Assembly: GCA_964016985.1 (NCBI GenBank)
Contig: OZ024833.1
Span: forward strand, 62,947,463 to 63,011,462
Reading direction: 5' to 3'
Source of the DNA: Anodontia alba
Taxonomy: Eukaryota; Mollusca; Bivalvia; Lucinida; Lucinidae
Length of the DNA stretch: 64,000 nt
Shown: positions 56,161 through 64,000 of the stretch, one piece after another
Layout of the letters: the number at the start of each line of letters is the position of its first letter
Numbering within the stretch: position 1 is the first letter of the stretch
Notes under the pieces: generated by a model
What the model was told of the DNA's origin: nothing
Databases searched by the model: none
Seen by the model: only the letters and a program-made list of their open reading frames with translations
Position numbers and translations under genes: made by a program

Positions 56161-56686
56161 GTATATCACAGAATCAAGACGCTTCCAATAGTGACTAAGA
56201 TATTATGCGATGAGAAACATACAGATTTTAACTTGATCATTCAGTGTTGGTGCACCAAACCCTCCTCCCCTCCATCCATTTTTGTGTTTTCCCAAAATAT
56301 CCAAATTTCTGATTATTCCTTTTTATGTTTTGCCCCTGCGAGCTGGTCACATAGTTTTGTGTGTGTGTGCGTTTTTTTGTTTTTTTTTGTTTGTTTTTTT
56401 TTTTTTTTTTTGTTCATTTTTCTTTTTCTTTTCATATTTTTCCGTGCCATCATTCTGTATGCCTAATTTTGGTTTAAGTATCCCGACACTCATACGATTA
56501 TAATTCAATTTTGAATTAACATTTACAAATATATACTGCCATTAACAATATATTGCCACTTTTTTAAGGAAAGGAACTAAATAAGCTTTGCTTTCGGTCC
56601 AATCCTTTGAATGTATTTAGCTTTGTATGTATATTGTATTCTTATATGAACTTATTGAATAAATATGTTTAAACTAAAGTAACCAT
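56161..56686 (+). other. Probable LINE 3' UTR
   Basis: T-rich with a T-run/FFF-coding stretch at 56370-56440 and AATAAATATG at 56657. Ends near GTTTAAACTAAAG where family M sequence starts. Confidence 0.6.
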
Positions 56687-57108
56687 CTCCCTAGACCCCA
56701 ATGATCACAATGCCTGACAGGATCATAAAAACGCAACAAAAACTACAACATACAACGAACATGAGTAAAATTGAATTGATAACCACAGCGAGCAGCCACA
56801 ACGCCACACAAAGAACCAACAACACCAGAACCACCGCATTACGATAACACGCCTATTCTAATATATAGAATTATAGAATTACCTCCACAAACTCAAAATT
56901 TTGAGATAAAAATACTCTGATAGTTTCATATTTCTGCTCATTTTTGAGCAGAAATAAGAAAAATAATATACACCCCTGCAAACCCCAGTTTTACTATATA
57001 AAAATGGGTTTAAGGGGGTTAAAATTATATAAGCATGTTTTCGTGATGGCCTTAGAACGGCCAGTAGTAAAACCCACCGGGGTTTTAAATCGATTTTTAC
57101 TGGTACCA
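56687..57108 (+). mobile_element. Family M repeat split by a B element
   Basis: CCCAATGATCACAATGCCTG, AAAGAACCAACAACACCAGA, ACCACCG before and GCCTTAGAACGGCCAGTAGT, GGGGTTTTAAATCG after the B copy. Rejoining gives ACCACCG-GCCTTAGAACGG, one G longer than the M copy at 41445. Confidence 0.75.
56837..57048 (+). mobile_element. Family B element, copy 22, hairpin deleted
   Basis: CATTACGATAACACGCC to AGCATGTTTTCGTGATG. The core is reduced to TTTCTGCTCATTTTTGAGCA: the stem from AACATAGATTG inwards is gone while the ends and arms remain. Confidence 0.9.
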
Positions 57109-57477
57109 AATCGTATGTAACTCTCAAATAGCTCTCGATTGGAATTATTTTATAACATAAATATAATCCGAAAGAAACATATAACGGTATATCAACAGTT
57201 TCACGCTGATAATTAAATATTAACTTAGGCTTTTTACCGGATTCATTTGACATCATATTGCGTATTCTTGCTGAGTTTTCCATTAGAATCAATCACATAC
57301 GCTGTGATGATGTGATTTTAATCAGATTTAAAGTGTTTCCTAATTGATAGCTTTTGTAACGTTTCAGCACTTGTACGAATGCCTTCTCTTGTGCTTACGT
57401 GTCATTTGCCAAGTAAATAAAACTTCAAAGACTCGAACACCGATGGCTTGTGTACCGTGCCTGGTTCGCTGCACTCT
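57109..57477. other. Unassigned sequence
   Basis: No family recognised. Confidence 0.4.
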
Positions 57478-57772
57478 TCCGATGGCTCAAAGAATCAAAT
57501 ATTTAGGACTCCTTTTTGGAATTTTCTTATTTTGTCAACTTTTCAAAGAAATGTATGTTGTGTGTACTCATTAGAATCGCCTCGTAGATGCGATTCTTAT
57601 GAGTACACTCAACATACTATTATTTTATAGAAGATCGAAAAGACATTTCAAAATTGTCCCAATTTGTCTCCTGACCTGACGCTATGATTAACCTATGTGG
57701 TTCGAACTACCCATGTCTAGAATAAATTTCAATGGTCTTAAAGATGTTCGAGCCATTAAAGTTCGACCGTAT
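57478..57772. mobile_element. Family F, right-hand copy 6
   Basis: Core hairpin 57555-57612 (GTACTCATTAGAATCGCCTC with GATGCGATTCTTATGAGTAC), CCTGACGCTATGATTAACC, and the end GAGCCATTAAAGTTCGACCG. The left end is lost. Confidence 0.75.
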
Positions 57773-57837
57773 CAAATGTAACGCAATTTACTTTCTTTTA
57801 CTGGTAATTTAATTGCTCTGTTTATGTTCTGATTTAT

Positions 57838-58066
57838 TTGCGGGCCCCCGTAGCCTAGTGGATAAGAGAGCTGACTCTTAATCCATTAGGTTTCTCACCG
57901 CTGTGGTTTGAGCCTCGCTCGGGTCACATGTGAGAAAGCCAAGTTCTGCTTATAGGTGGTCAGGTGATTTTCCCCGGCTTCTCCGATTTTCGCTCACCTT
58001 TGATGAACGATCGGCTCGATATAAGTTAAATATTCTTGAAAGGGCCGTAAAACCCAAATAAAAAGA
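57838..58066 (+). mobile_element. tRNA-derived SINE with boxes A and B
   Basis: Box A TAGCCTAGTGG at 57851-57861 and box B GGTTTGAGCCTC at 57905-57916 form a tRNA-like head beginning GGGCCCCCGTAGCC. The body has TTATAGGTGGTCAGGTGATT and the tail GGCTCGATATAAGTTAAATA, GGGCCGTAAAACCCAAATAA, a tail type I know from mollusc SINEs. Box B has diverged, so activity is doubtful. It is not a real tRNA: the anticodon arm and acceptor stem do not fold cleanly. Confidence 0.78.
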
Positions 58067-58189
58067 AAATGTTCTAATTTGTCATCAATGAAGTTTGCGT
58101 TGGTGCCATGTGGTGTCTTACAATGTTTTTGTCTTCACAAAAATGTCGTATAATGGCCGGTTCTTTGTGATTAAATGGGGCAAATTCCG

Positions 58190-58500
58190 TTTGTTGACCG
58201 GCGCGCGAATCGCGCCGGTTTCTTAATACAGCTTTGGATTTATATATATATTTTAGACTATTCGATTAGCTCACTAAGGACATTTTATATTTGCCGGGAC
58301 GTCGGTTTGTGACGATCCCGGCAAATATAAAAATCTTAAAACAAACTGTGTTATAAGCAGATTAATGTCTATTTCATTTTTATTTCAATCAAGAAATTTC
58401 ATAAAGCTTAATAAAAACAAACATTAAATCTTTCGGTGCCAAATTTCAGACGACATTTGTCGTCTGCTATTTTTGTCGTCTGCTTTTCGTTTTTAACAAA
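58190..58500. repeat. Cluster of three hairpins
   Basis: ACCGGCGCGCGAATCGCGCCGGT (58197-58219, perfect arms of nine), TTATATTTGCCGGGACGTCG with CGATCCCGGCAAATATAA (58287-58332), and CAGACGACATTTGTCGTCTG (58449-58468) followed by another GTCGTCTGC. The last motif matches the ends of the Q element. Confidence 0.65.
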
Positions 58501-58526
58501 CTATCGCTTGAAAAGAAGTTTATACC

Positions 58527-58650
58527 TGACGTTGAAAGACTGAATGTCAAACAGCGTAGATCCAGATGAGACGGCTCATATGAGCCGTCTCATCTGGATC
58601 TATGCTGTTTGCAAAAGCCTATTATTATCGCCTGTAGCAGTGAAAGTTAA
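58527..58650. mobile_element. Family G-like hairpin, short copy
   Basis: AAAGACTGAATGTCAAACAG, GATCCAGATGAGACGGCTCA with the inverse GAGCCGTCTCATCTGGATCT, then GCTGTTTGCAAAAGCC. TTAACCC ends not visible. Confidence 0.6.
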
Positions 58651-59448
58651 AGAATCATATTGTTGTTCGATTTTACCTGTTACATTGAAAATTTATTAAA
58701 CTTTAGTATACCCTTGTCCCATAACTCTATGTAAACGTGAACAAAATTTGCGCCGGTACGTAGACGTTTACGTCTAAATATTTTGTCTTATGTATTTATA
58801 TTTAATGTATATGAAGGTTACTAATGAGGCGTAATTGGCCGAAAATACCTATTCTGGTCAAAACTTTAATTTCGACACTGCGGATATTCTTCATCTTTGT
58901 GTGTGCATTCATTGCTCTCAGTGGTTATTCCGTTTAGAATCTATTTGGTTTCAGCTAATAGATGTAATTTTGTTTTGTTTGTTTACTTTTACTGCCGTTT
59001 TTTTTTCTTCCGTGTCTGCATGAGGGCGCGCGCGCGCACGCGTGAGTGCGTGCGTGCGTGTGTAAAACGGTCACGATACGGCACCGCGAACACAATTACT
59101 TGTAAAAATAATTACTCTTGTGGTTTTCACTAAATATAAACAGTTTAATTGTATAGTGAAATAGCTTTATGGGAATTCAGAAAAGTGACTTTTACAGGGA
59201 GGTGGCTGTTCGTGAAAGGTGACGGTTAGTAGAGGTCCAATTGTATTTATCATGATAATATTCAGTAACAAGTTTAGCTTTAGAAAAAGCTTAGAAAGTC
59301 ATATTTAGGCATTATCAAATATTGTATTGGCATCTTTGCGAGGTTTAAAATTATCCAAGAAAAATGAAAAAAAAAACGCTTTTCATCTTTTGTTTTCTGT
59401 TTTGTTTTCTCTGTCTCTTAACGTCTGAAACAGAGGCCATGTATGGAT
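58651..59448. other. Unassigned; includes a CG/TG tract
   Basis: GCGCGCGCGCGCACGCGTGA at 59026-59046 runs into GTGCG repeats. Nothing else recognised. Confidence 0.5.
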
Positions 59449-59451
59449 CAA

Positions 59452-59515
59452 ATGGGTGTCGTAGGGTGCCTTGGGGTGTTTAGGCACACTATAGTTTCAA
59501 TCGAGTTAGATGCAA
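59452..59515. repeat. Direct repeat flanking the minisatellite and B copy 23
   Basis: GGGTGTCGTAGGGTGCCTTG with GTGTTTAGGCACACTATAGT recurs at 60205-60245 as GGGTGTCATCTGGTGCCTTG with GTGTTTAGGCGCACCACAGT. Confidence 0.75.
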
Positions 59516-59529
59516 CATTTATAATCTGA

Positions 59530-59823
59530 GTGCAGAGACAATCTGGAGTAAAGGCAGAGACAGTCTGGAGTAAAGGCAAAGACAGTCTGCAGTAAAGGCA
59601 GGGACAGTCTAGAGTAAAGGCGGAGACAGTCTGGAGTAAAGGCAAAGACAGTCTGGAGTAAAGGCAGGGACAGTCTGGAGTAAAGGCAGAGACAGTCTGG
59701 AGTAAAGGCAGACACAGTCTGGAGTAAAGGCAGATACAGTCTGGAGTAAAGGCAGACACAGTCTCGAGTAAAGGCAGAGACAGTCTGGAGTAAAGGCAGA
59801 TACAGTCTGGAGTAAAGGCAAAG
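59530..59823. repeat. 22-bp minisatellite, about 13 units
   Basis: Unit GGCAGAGACAGTCTGGAGTA plus AA, little divergence. Because 22 is not a multiple of three and the unit lacks stops on the minus strand, all three minus frames stay open, giving long YSRLSLPLLQTVSAF-type frames. A related sequence, CACAGTCTGGAGCCAAGGCG, appears at 60161. Confidence 0.97.
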
Positions 59824-59877
59824 GTCATCATGCGGTGTCATACAGCTTGGAGTGGTCGGTGCCATTTGAAGGTTGTT

Positions 59878-60098
59878 ATCACGAAAACATTCCTAAATAA
59901 TTTTTACCCCCTTAAAACTGACTTTTATATAATAAAACTTGGGATTACAGAAGTATACATTATTTTTCTTATTTTTGCTAAAAAGACAATCTATATTTTG
60001 AGCAGAAATATGAAAAATATCAGGGTTTTTATCTGAAAATTTTCAGTTTTTGGAGATAAATTTTTTCTATATATTTGAATAGGCGTATTTTTGTAATG
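59878..60098 (-). mobile_element. Family B element, copy 23, hairpin deleted
   Basis: ATCACGAAAACATTCC to GGCGTATTTTTGTAATG. The core is collapsed to TTTTGCTAAAAAGACAATCT; only part of one stem strand remains. Confidence 0.88.
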
Positions 60099-60351
60099 GT
60101 CTTGCGGGTGTCTTAGGAAGTTAAGTCGGGGTAAGATGCCTCGTGAATTATCTGAGTACACAGTCTGGAGCCAAGGCGGTGACATAAAAAAGTTGTCCTC
60201 GGGTGTCATCTGGTGCCTTGGAGTGTTTAGGCGCACCACAGTTTTGGTATCCCGTCTTACCTCATCTGAGTCACACAGGCGAAATATTAAGAAATTTCCC
60301 TTAAATGTCCTTAGATATTTGCTTTCTTATCGTAACAATTCACTCCTATGA

Positions 60352-60415
60352 ATTCGAAACGAGTCCGAATCAGTCGTGGTAAACGAGCCATACATGTTCG
60401 AGGTGAAATTTTATT
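60352..60415. repeat. Family F right-end fragment
   Basis: CGAGTCCGAATCAGTCGTGG, AAACGAGCCATACATGTTCG and AATTTTATTGTA. Confidence 0.55.
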
Positions 60416-61143
60416 GTATTTGGAAAGGTCTAACAGTGAACAAGTACTTTAGTATGTTTTGCAAAGATGTTATGCTATATGCCTACATATTGGCATTGTA
60501 AATAGCATCGGTTAAAGGGGAAATAATACTTTTTCAGAGGCGGCAATCATATCTCAAAATCCTATTTCCTCTCTTTCTTAAAGGGGCTTAAAACAATACA
60601 TCACTGGTCTCGCGATAATAAAATATGAAAACATAGATCATGCAGCAACCGGGATATTGATGGCCGTTCGTTTCCACCGTACATTTATATTGGGTTACTT
60701 TGACCTCTTTACAGTGAAACCATAGAATCAGACATCTAAATAAAAGTGCTTAGATAAACCATGACCTACATCTCGATTTAATGCTATCTTGTCTGCTGTT
60801 GTTACTGCAGTCATTCAGCGATCCACTGTTTGGAAAATGTCAGATAAATTTGGTTTGATTAGATACGTGATTCAACTAGAATTTGCCAAGCTTAAACAAA
60901 ATGCCGTTTTCCTGAGACGCCAACCAGGATGAATATTTCATAGGTTATGCAGTGTAATTCCGAAATTAAAAATCTTAAATGTTGCCTTTTGATTCAAAGA
61001 ACGCACAAGAGAACGACAATCGGTATACTCGGTCTTAATATGTCTCTTCGTATACAGCAGTGTTGTTTGTGAAGCTGAATACGCACCCCCACCCCCTCCC
61101 CTATCTCACCTAACTAGTACCGGCTTAAGCGTGTTCGATTTTC
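60416..61143. other. Unassigned sequence
   Basis: No family or gene recognised. Confidence 0.45.
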
Positions 61144-61421
61144 CATCACGAAAACATACCTATATAATTTTGACCCCCTTAAACCCCACTTTTATATAGT
61201 AAATCTGGGATTTACAGAGGTATACATTATTGTTCTTATTTCTGCTCAAAAACATAGATTGTGGGTACTCGTTAGAACCGCCTCGGCGAGGCGGTTCTAA
61301 CAAGTACCCACAATCTATGTTTTTGAGCAGAAGTATGAAAAAATATCAGAATTTTTTCTGAAAACTTTCAGTTTTTGGTGGTGAAATTTTCAATATTTTT
61401 AATAGGCGTGTTTTCGTAATG
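61144..61421 (-). mobile_element. Family B hairpin element, copy 24
   Basis: CATCACGAAAACATACC to GGCGTGTTTTCGTAATG; intact core 61240-61328. Confidence 0.92.
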
Positions 61422-61662
61422 AAAGTAACCAGAATGGGGTCAAAGATCACAAAGGAAATAAAAATATAATATGCACTATGATGAAGCATGCAGGGGAGAC
61501 ATTTTACGGTCGCCTCACGACACTTTACACCAGTTGCAGCGAAGTACAATAAAAATCTAAAAGGTTGCCTTTGTAAAACAAAGAAAACACAAAAGAGCGA
61601 AAATCGTTGACTCGGTTTTAATAAGTCTCTAAAGTCCGATTAGAACGATTCTTACTTTCATC
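61422..61662. other. Unassigned sequence
   Basis: ATTTTTAATATG-type AT-rich DNA; none of the families seen. Confidence 0.4.
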
Positions 61663-61735
61663 CCAGCAAGCAGTTTACTTAAATCTGTATCGAACAAAAA
61701 TGCTGTCAGACCTGTAGAGGCCTAGTACAGATTTA
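61663..61735. repeat. CCCAGCAAGCA element, family I/J type
   Basis: CCCAGCAAGCAGTTTACTTA to GTACAGATTTAA with a CTGTCAGACC/AGAGGCC centre. It has the family I terminal pattern but another interior. Confidence 0.5.
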
Positions 61736-61914
61736 ACCCTTGTCATGCTGAATAAATTAAGATGCCACGCCCACTTCTAATTTCCAGCCAATCAGATTAC
61801 TTGATCCGGGTTTTTGATAGAAATTCACATATTTAATTCTTCAGAAGCCAACTGATCTGGATATACACTGTTTGCTAAGATAGGGCATGCCGTGTTCAGC
61901 AAAAGAAGGGATAA
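61733..61914. mobile_element. Family H TTAA-type MITE, copy 3
   Basis: TTAACCCTTGTCATGCTGAA to TGTTCAGCAAAAGAAGGGATAA-type end (last bases altered). Retains AGAAGCCAACTGATCTGGAT of the stem but has lost the pairing strand. Confidence 0.8.
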
Positions 61915-61940
61915 GTAGAATGCTAGTTGAGATGGTTTAA

Positions 61941-61990
61941 CCCAGCGGACATATTACCTCGACACAACGGTGAAACAACGATTCAGCATA
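61941..61990. repeat. Family J left-end fragment
   Basis: CCCAGCGGACATATTACCTC and ACAACGGTGAAACAACG. Confidence 0.55.
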
Positions 61991-62127
61991 ATCATGGTCA
62001 ACATCGGTAGCCGCATTTTCAGTAGTAAAATGGATTTGTCTGAATATTAGATCACGCATGATAATGAGTCAGGGTATCTCAAAATTACGATACAATACGG
62101 TAATCCTGTTGCGGTTCCAAATCTAAA

Positions 62128-62293
62128 TACAGTCGAACCTCGTTATCTCGAACTCGCTTATTTCGAATTACCGCTTATCTCGAAGTGGAAATCTGGTCTC
62201 TGTTTTAACACGAAACTATAACAACAGGTAACAAAAAAATGTGGAAAAGAGGAGAAATTGCTCCTAAGGAGCAATTTCTCCTCTTTTCCACAT

Positions 62294-62335
<42 letters not shown>

Positions 62336-62486
62336 AACCAGGAGTCAAATTACACATTCATTTGTTAAATGTGATTGTTCAATTTATTGTTTTCCTCATT
62401 CTCTCAACTCTGATATGTCGAGGTACGGATATCTCGAAGTAATTCAGTGAGTCCCTTGGAATTCGCGATAACGAGAGTAGACTGTA
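62128..62486. mobile_element. Family D MITE, copy 5, with TA tract
   Basis: TACAGTCGAACCTCGTTATC to GATAACGAGAGTAGACTGTA. Core GAGAAATTGCTCCTAAGGAG and inverse at 62250-62283, then (TA)n at 62289-62332. Confidence 0.9.
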
Positions 62487-62497
62487 TAAGTGAAGAT

Positions 62498-63005
62498 ATC
62501 CAGGCAAGGCCACAATCACGAAGCACAGCCCTCCCCTGGCACAAAAAGAAGGAGAGATGAGGAACAAAAAGGACCAAACACAAATGTCACATATGAATAC
62601 AATGTAAGAGAAAAGTCCAGGGAGAGCCAGAATCACAAACCGCAGCCCTTCCCAGACACCAAGAGGAAGAGGAAACCGAAAAAACCAAACAAGCTCAAAT
62701 CGAACAAACGTACGAAAAGCACTAAGATCAACTCTCTCTTCCCCAAGCGAGGTAATGGCAATGCTAAAAGGACTGAAAAACACAAGAACAAAATAATACT
62801 GAAACCACAGACTCACAAACAAAGAAGAACTGCAATACAGGAACCGCCTTGGAACGTCAGTAGGAAAACTACTGGGACTTAAACCAGTTATACTCGTAGG
62901 AAACCTCATCCTTAAATCTGATGGAGCTCAAGTTACAAATGTATGTCCGGTCCGCATAGGGGTCCTCAACCTCATCTGTGAAACATCATTAAGTCTGATT
63001 CAGGA
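62498..63005 (+). mobile_element. Family M repeat, longest copy
   Basis: AGGCAAGGCCACAATCACGA, AAGGAGAGATGAGGAACAAA, AGAAAAGTCCAGGGAGAGCC, AAGAGGAAGAGGAAACCGAA, GGAACCGCCTTGGAACGTCA, ACTTAAACCAG and CATCTGTGAAACATC. CCACAATCAC..A.CACAGCCC and AGAATCACAAACCGCAGCCC show an internal duplication of about 120 bp. Frames on both strands (130 and 176 residues) are low-complexity and not accepted as genes. Confidence 0.75.
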
Positions 63006-63109
63006 TACGATGATACGTAAATTCACCAATGATGTTCTGTAGGTAAGTAATCTCTATACGTGACCCAGCTCACCAAACTTGAGATACTATCTTCAGAAGC
63101 TTCGGCTTA

Positions 63110-63260
63110 GGATACTACGAATTCCAATCTCTAAGTGTAGCTGCGATGAAGCTGGATTTGAAAACATCCGTTCTGGCAAAGGGCACTTGTAATGAAAAAC
63201 AAGCTGTGTGGCTTTGCGAGATCCGGATTTTTGCTTTCCTTGATCCTTTAGACCCTTTTT
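63110..63260 (-). pseudogene. LINE C-terminal fragment
   Basis: Minus strand reads FARTDVFKSSFIAATLRDWNS, matching the common LINE RT C-terminal motif R...(F/Y)KSSF.P...RDWN (compare LRDWNNLP at 55775). Nothing recognisable precedes it. Confidence 0.55.
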
Positions 63261-63319
63261 CATGAATTGTGCATCCTATTAAGGGAATTGGATACACCTG
63301 ATAGATTTCCCGCCATTTT

Positions 63320-63510
63320 TACAAGGGACACAACTATTGCGACTTTCTATTTGCTTGCCTGTACACCAAGTCCCTTCTGAAAGGGGATCTACTTTACAAG
63401 GAACGCATTTTTTGCTCCCAAGAGGAGCAAATTCGTTCCATAAATAGTAGATTTCTTTTCATAATGCAGCCAAAAAAAAACATTTTTGAAGGAGCTGGCT
63501 TATTTAAAAG
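63320..63510. repeat. Family E hairpin
   Basis: AGGGACACAACTATTGCGAC, CTTCTGAAAGGGGATCTACT, GCTCCCAAGAGGAGC core and TTCGTTCCATAAATAGTAGA. Confidence 0.7.
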
Positions 63511-63846
63511 TACAGTCGACTCTCGTTTTCTCGAATTCCAAGGGTCTCTTTGAAACACTTCGGGATATCCGTACCTCGACATATCAGGGGTGGAATTGAG
63601 GAAACCAATAAGTCGAACAACCACATTTAACAAATGAATAAGTAATTTGCCTCCTGAAGTTACAGATATATTGAAAATATTGTTGAAAAGAGGAGAAATT
63701 GCTCCTAAGGAGCAATTTCTCCTCTTTTCAACAATATTTTGTTATCCGTTGTTAGATTTCAATGTTAAAACAGGAACCAGATTTTCAGTTCGAGATAAGC
63801 GGTTATTCGAGATAAGCGAGGTCGAGATAACGAGAGTAAACTGTAT
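63511..63846. mobile_element. Family D MITE, copy 6
   Basis: TACAGTCGACTCTCGTTTTC to GATAACGAGAGTAAACTGTA; core GAGAAATTGCTCCTAAGGAG and inverse 63691-63726 in a longer stem AATATTGTTGAAAAGAGGAG. TA on both sides. Confidence 0.9.
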
Positions 63847-63904
63847 ATCCATTGTCCTCTATTTCTATCTAGTTTATGGCGAATGCATAAACTTTCACGG
63901 GTGA

Positions 63905-64000
63905 CAACTGTCAAAACTGTTTGGGTTTTCTTCTGAAAAGGGGTGTTCCATAAACGGAAAGAATTTGTTTCCCGAGGGAACAAATACATTCCTTTTATAA
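63905..64000. repeat. Family E hairpin, cut by the window end
   Basis: TTCTTCTGAAAAGGGGTGTT, AAAGAATTTGTTTCCCGAGG and GGAACAAATACATTCCTTTT. Confidence 0.65.

Larger units (their letters stand above)
52890..56686 (+). mobile_element. Non-LTR retrotransposon, near full length, dead
   Basis: One ORF2-type unit: N-terminal hydrophobic/2A-like head, APE endonuclease, reverse transcriptase and a C-terminal zinc-like motif, followed by a T-rich 3' UTR with AATAAA at 56658. It falls among CR1/Jockey-like LINEs by its endonuclease type and C-terminal C-x-C...H...C motif. The 5' limit upstream of 52890 is uncertain. Carries several stops, frameshifts and loss of the catalytic motif. Confidence 0.88.

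Noticed and set aside
59448..59865. Repeat proteins of 119 and 127 residues on the minus strand
   Set aside because: The 22-bp repeat is open in all minus frames, so the frames carry no evidence of coding.
62379..62909. 176-residue minus-strand protein
   Set aside because: Spans the D end and the family M repeat; composition is low complexity and the frame is not conserved in other M copies.

Overview
The window is non-coding, repeat-saturated DNA from an animal nuclear genome, most likely a bivalve mollusc. The evidence is: AT-rich sequence with many microsatellites; tRNA-derived SINEs with Pol III box B; dead mariner, LINE and Penelope-type elements; and many palindromic elements carrying the (GATCAG)(A)CTGCGCGGATGCGCAGGCTGATC-like motif that I associate with dreissenid mussels. 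The species is inference. I found no intact host gene, no convincing exon, and no rRNA or functional tRNA gene. Every long open frame I could explain belongs to a transposon relic or a tandem repeat.

Family labels used below are local. A: about 230 bp, ends TGARCCGCAACG. B: about 277 bp, ends CATTACGAAAACATGCC, strong central hairpin. C: about 225 bp, ends GCCATGCGAAAACGTG. D: ends TACAGTYGACTCTCGTTATC. E: weak ends, core GCTCC..GGAGC. F: ends TACAGTCGAAC, central hairpin related to B. G and H: ends TTAACCC. I: about 107 bp, ends CCCAGCTAGCATTC. J: ends CCCAGCGRGCACA, ACGTTGAA modules. K: ends GGGCCCAGTTGTTCAAA. M: a non-palindromic repeat marked by ACCGCCTTGGAACGGTC. N: ends AAGGCTCCATATTCC. 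O, Q and S are single or double copy palindromes. R and V are unclassified dispersed repeats. P is a tandem repeat related to a reverse-transcriptase motif.

Layout. 0-12 kb: mosaic of A, C, N, B, O, I, H, M and SINE copies around a broken Penelope-type reverse transcriptase (4.3-5.6 kb) bracketed by P repeats. 12.2-14.4 kb: a foldback element with long tandem-repeat arms. 14.5-16.8 kb: a TTAGTGATCGAT repeat field split by a dead mariner. 17-23.1 kb: B, E, C/I, J, F, S and a 455-bp tandem array built from B plus its flank. 23.7-24.7 kb: degenerate 100-bp repeats and a long tetranucleotide field. 25-36.8 kb: A, N, F/G, K, H, D, C and B copies with long (TA)n runs. 36.8-37.4 kb: a second mariner relic and a Q palindrome. 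37.5-42.3 kb: an 80-bp satellite of about 55 units, split by an M copy. 42.3-52 kb: a LINE RT scrap, B, J, K and A copies and a TACGTA minisatellite. 52.9-56.7 kb: a nearly complete but dead LINE with a 2A-like N terminus. 57-64 kb: F, SINE, a 22-bp minisatellite, B, H, D, M and E copies.

The genes do not form a pathway; what works together here is element mobility. Nested copies give empty-site comparisons. Family B sits in A, C and M hosts with no target duplication at three sites. G sits in F at a TTAA site, K in M, and I in C. The most interesting signal is that families with unrelated ends carry homologous central hairpins (B, F and S; separately D and E).
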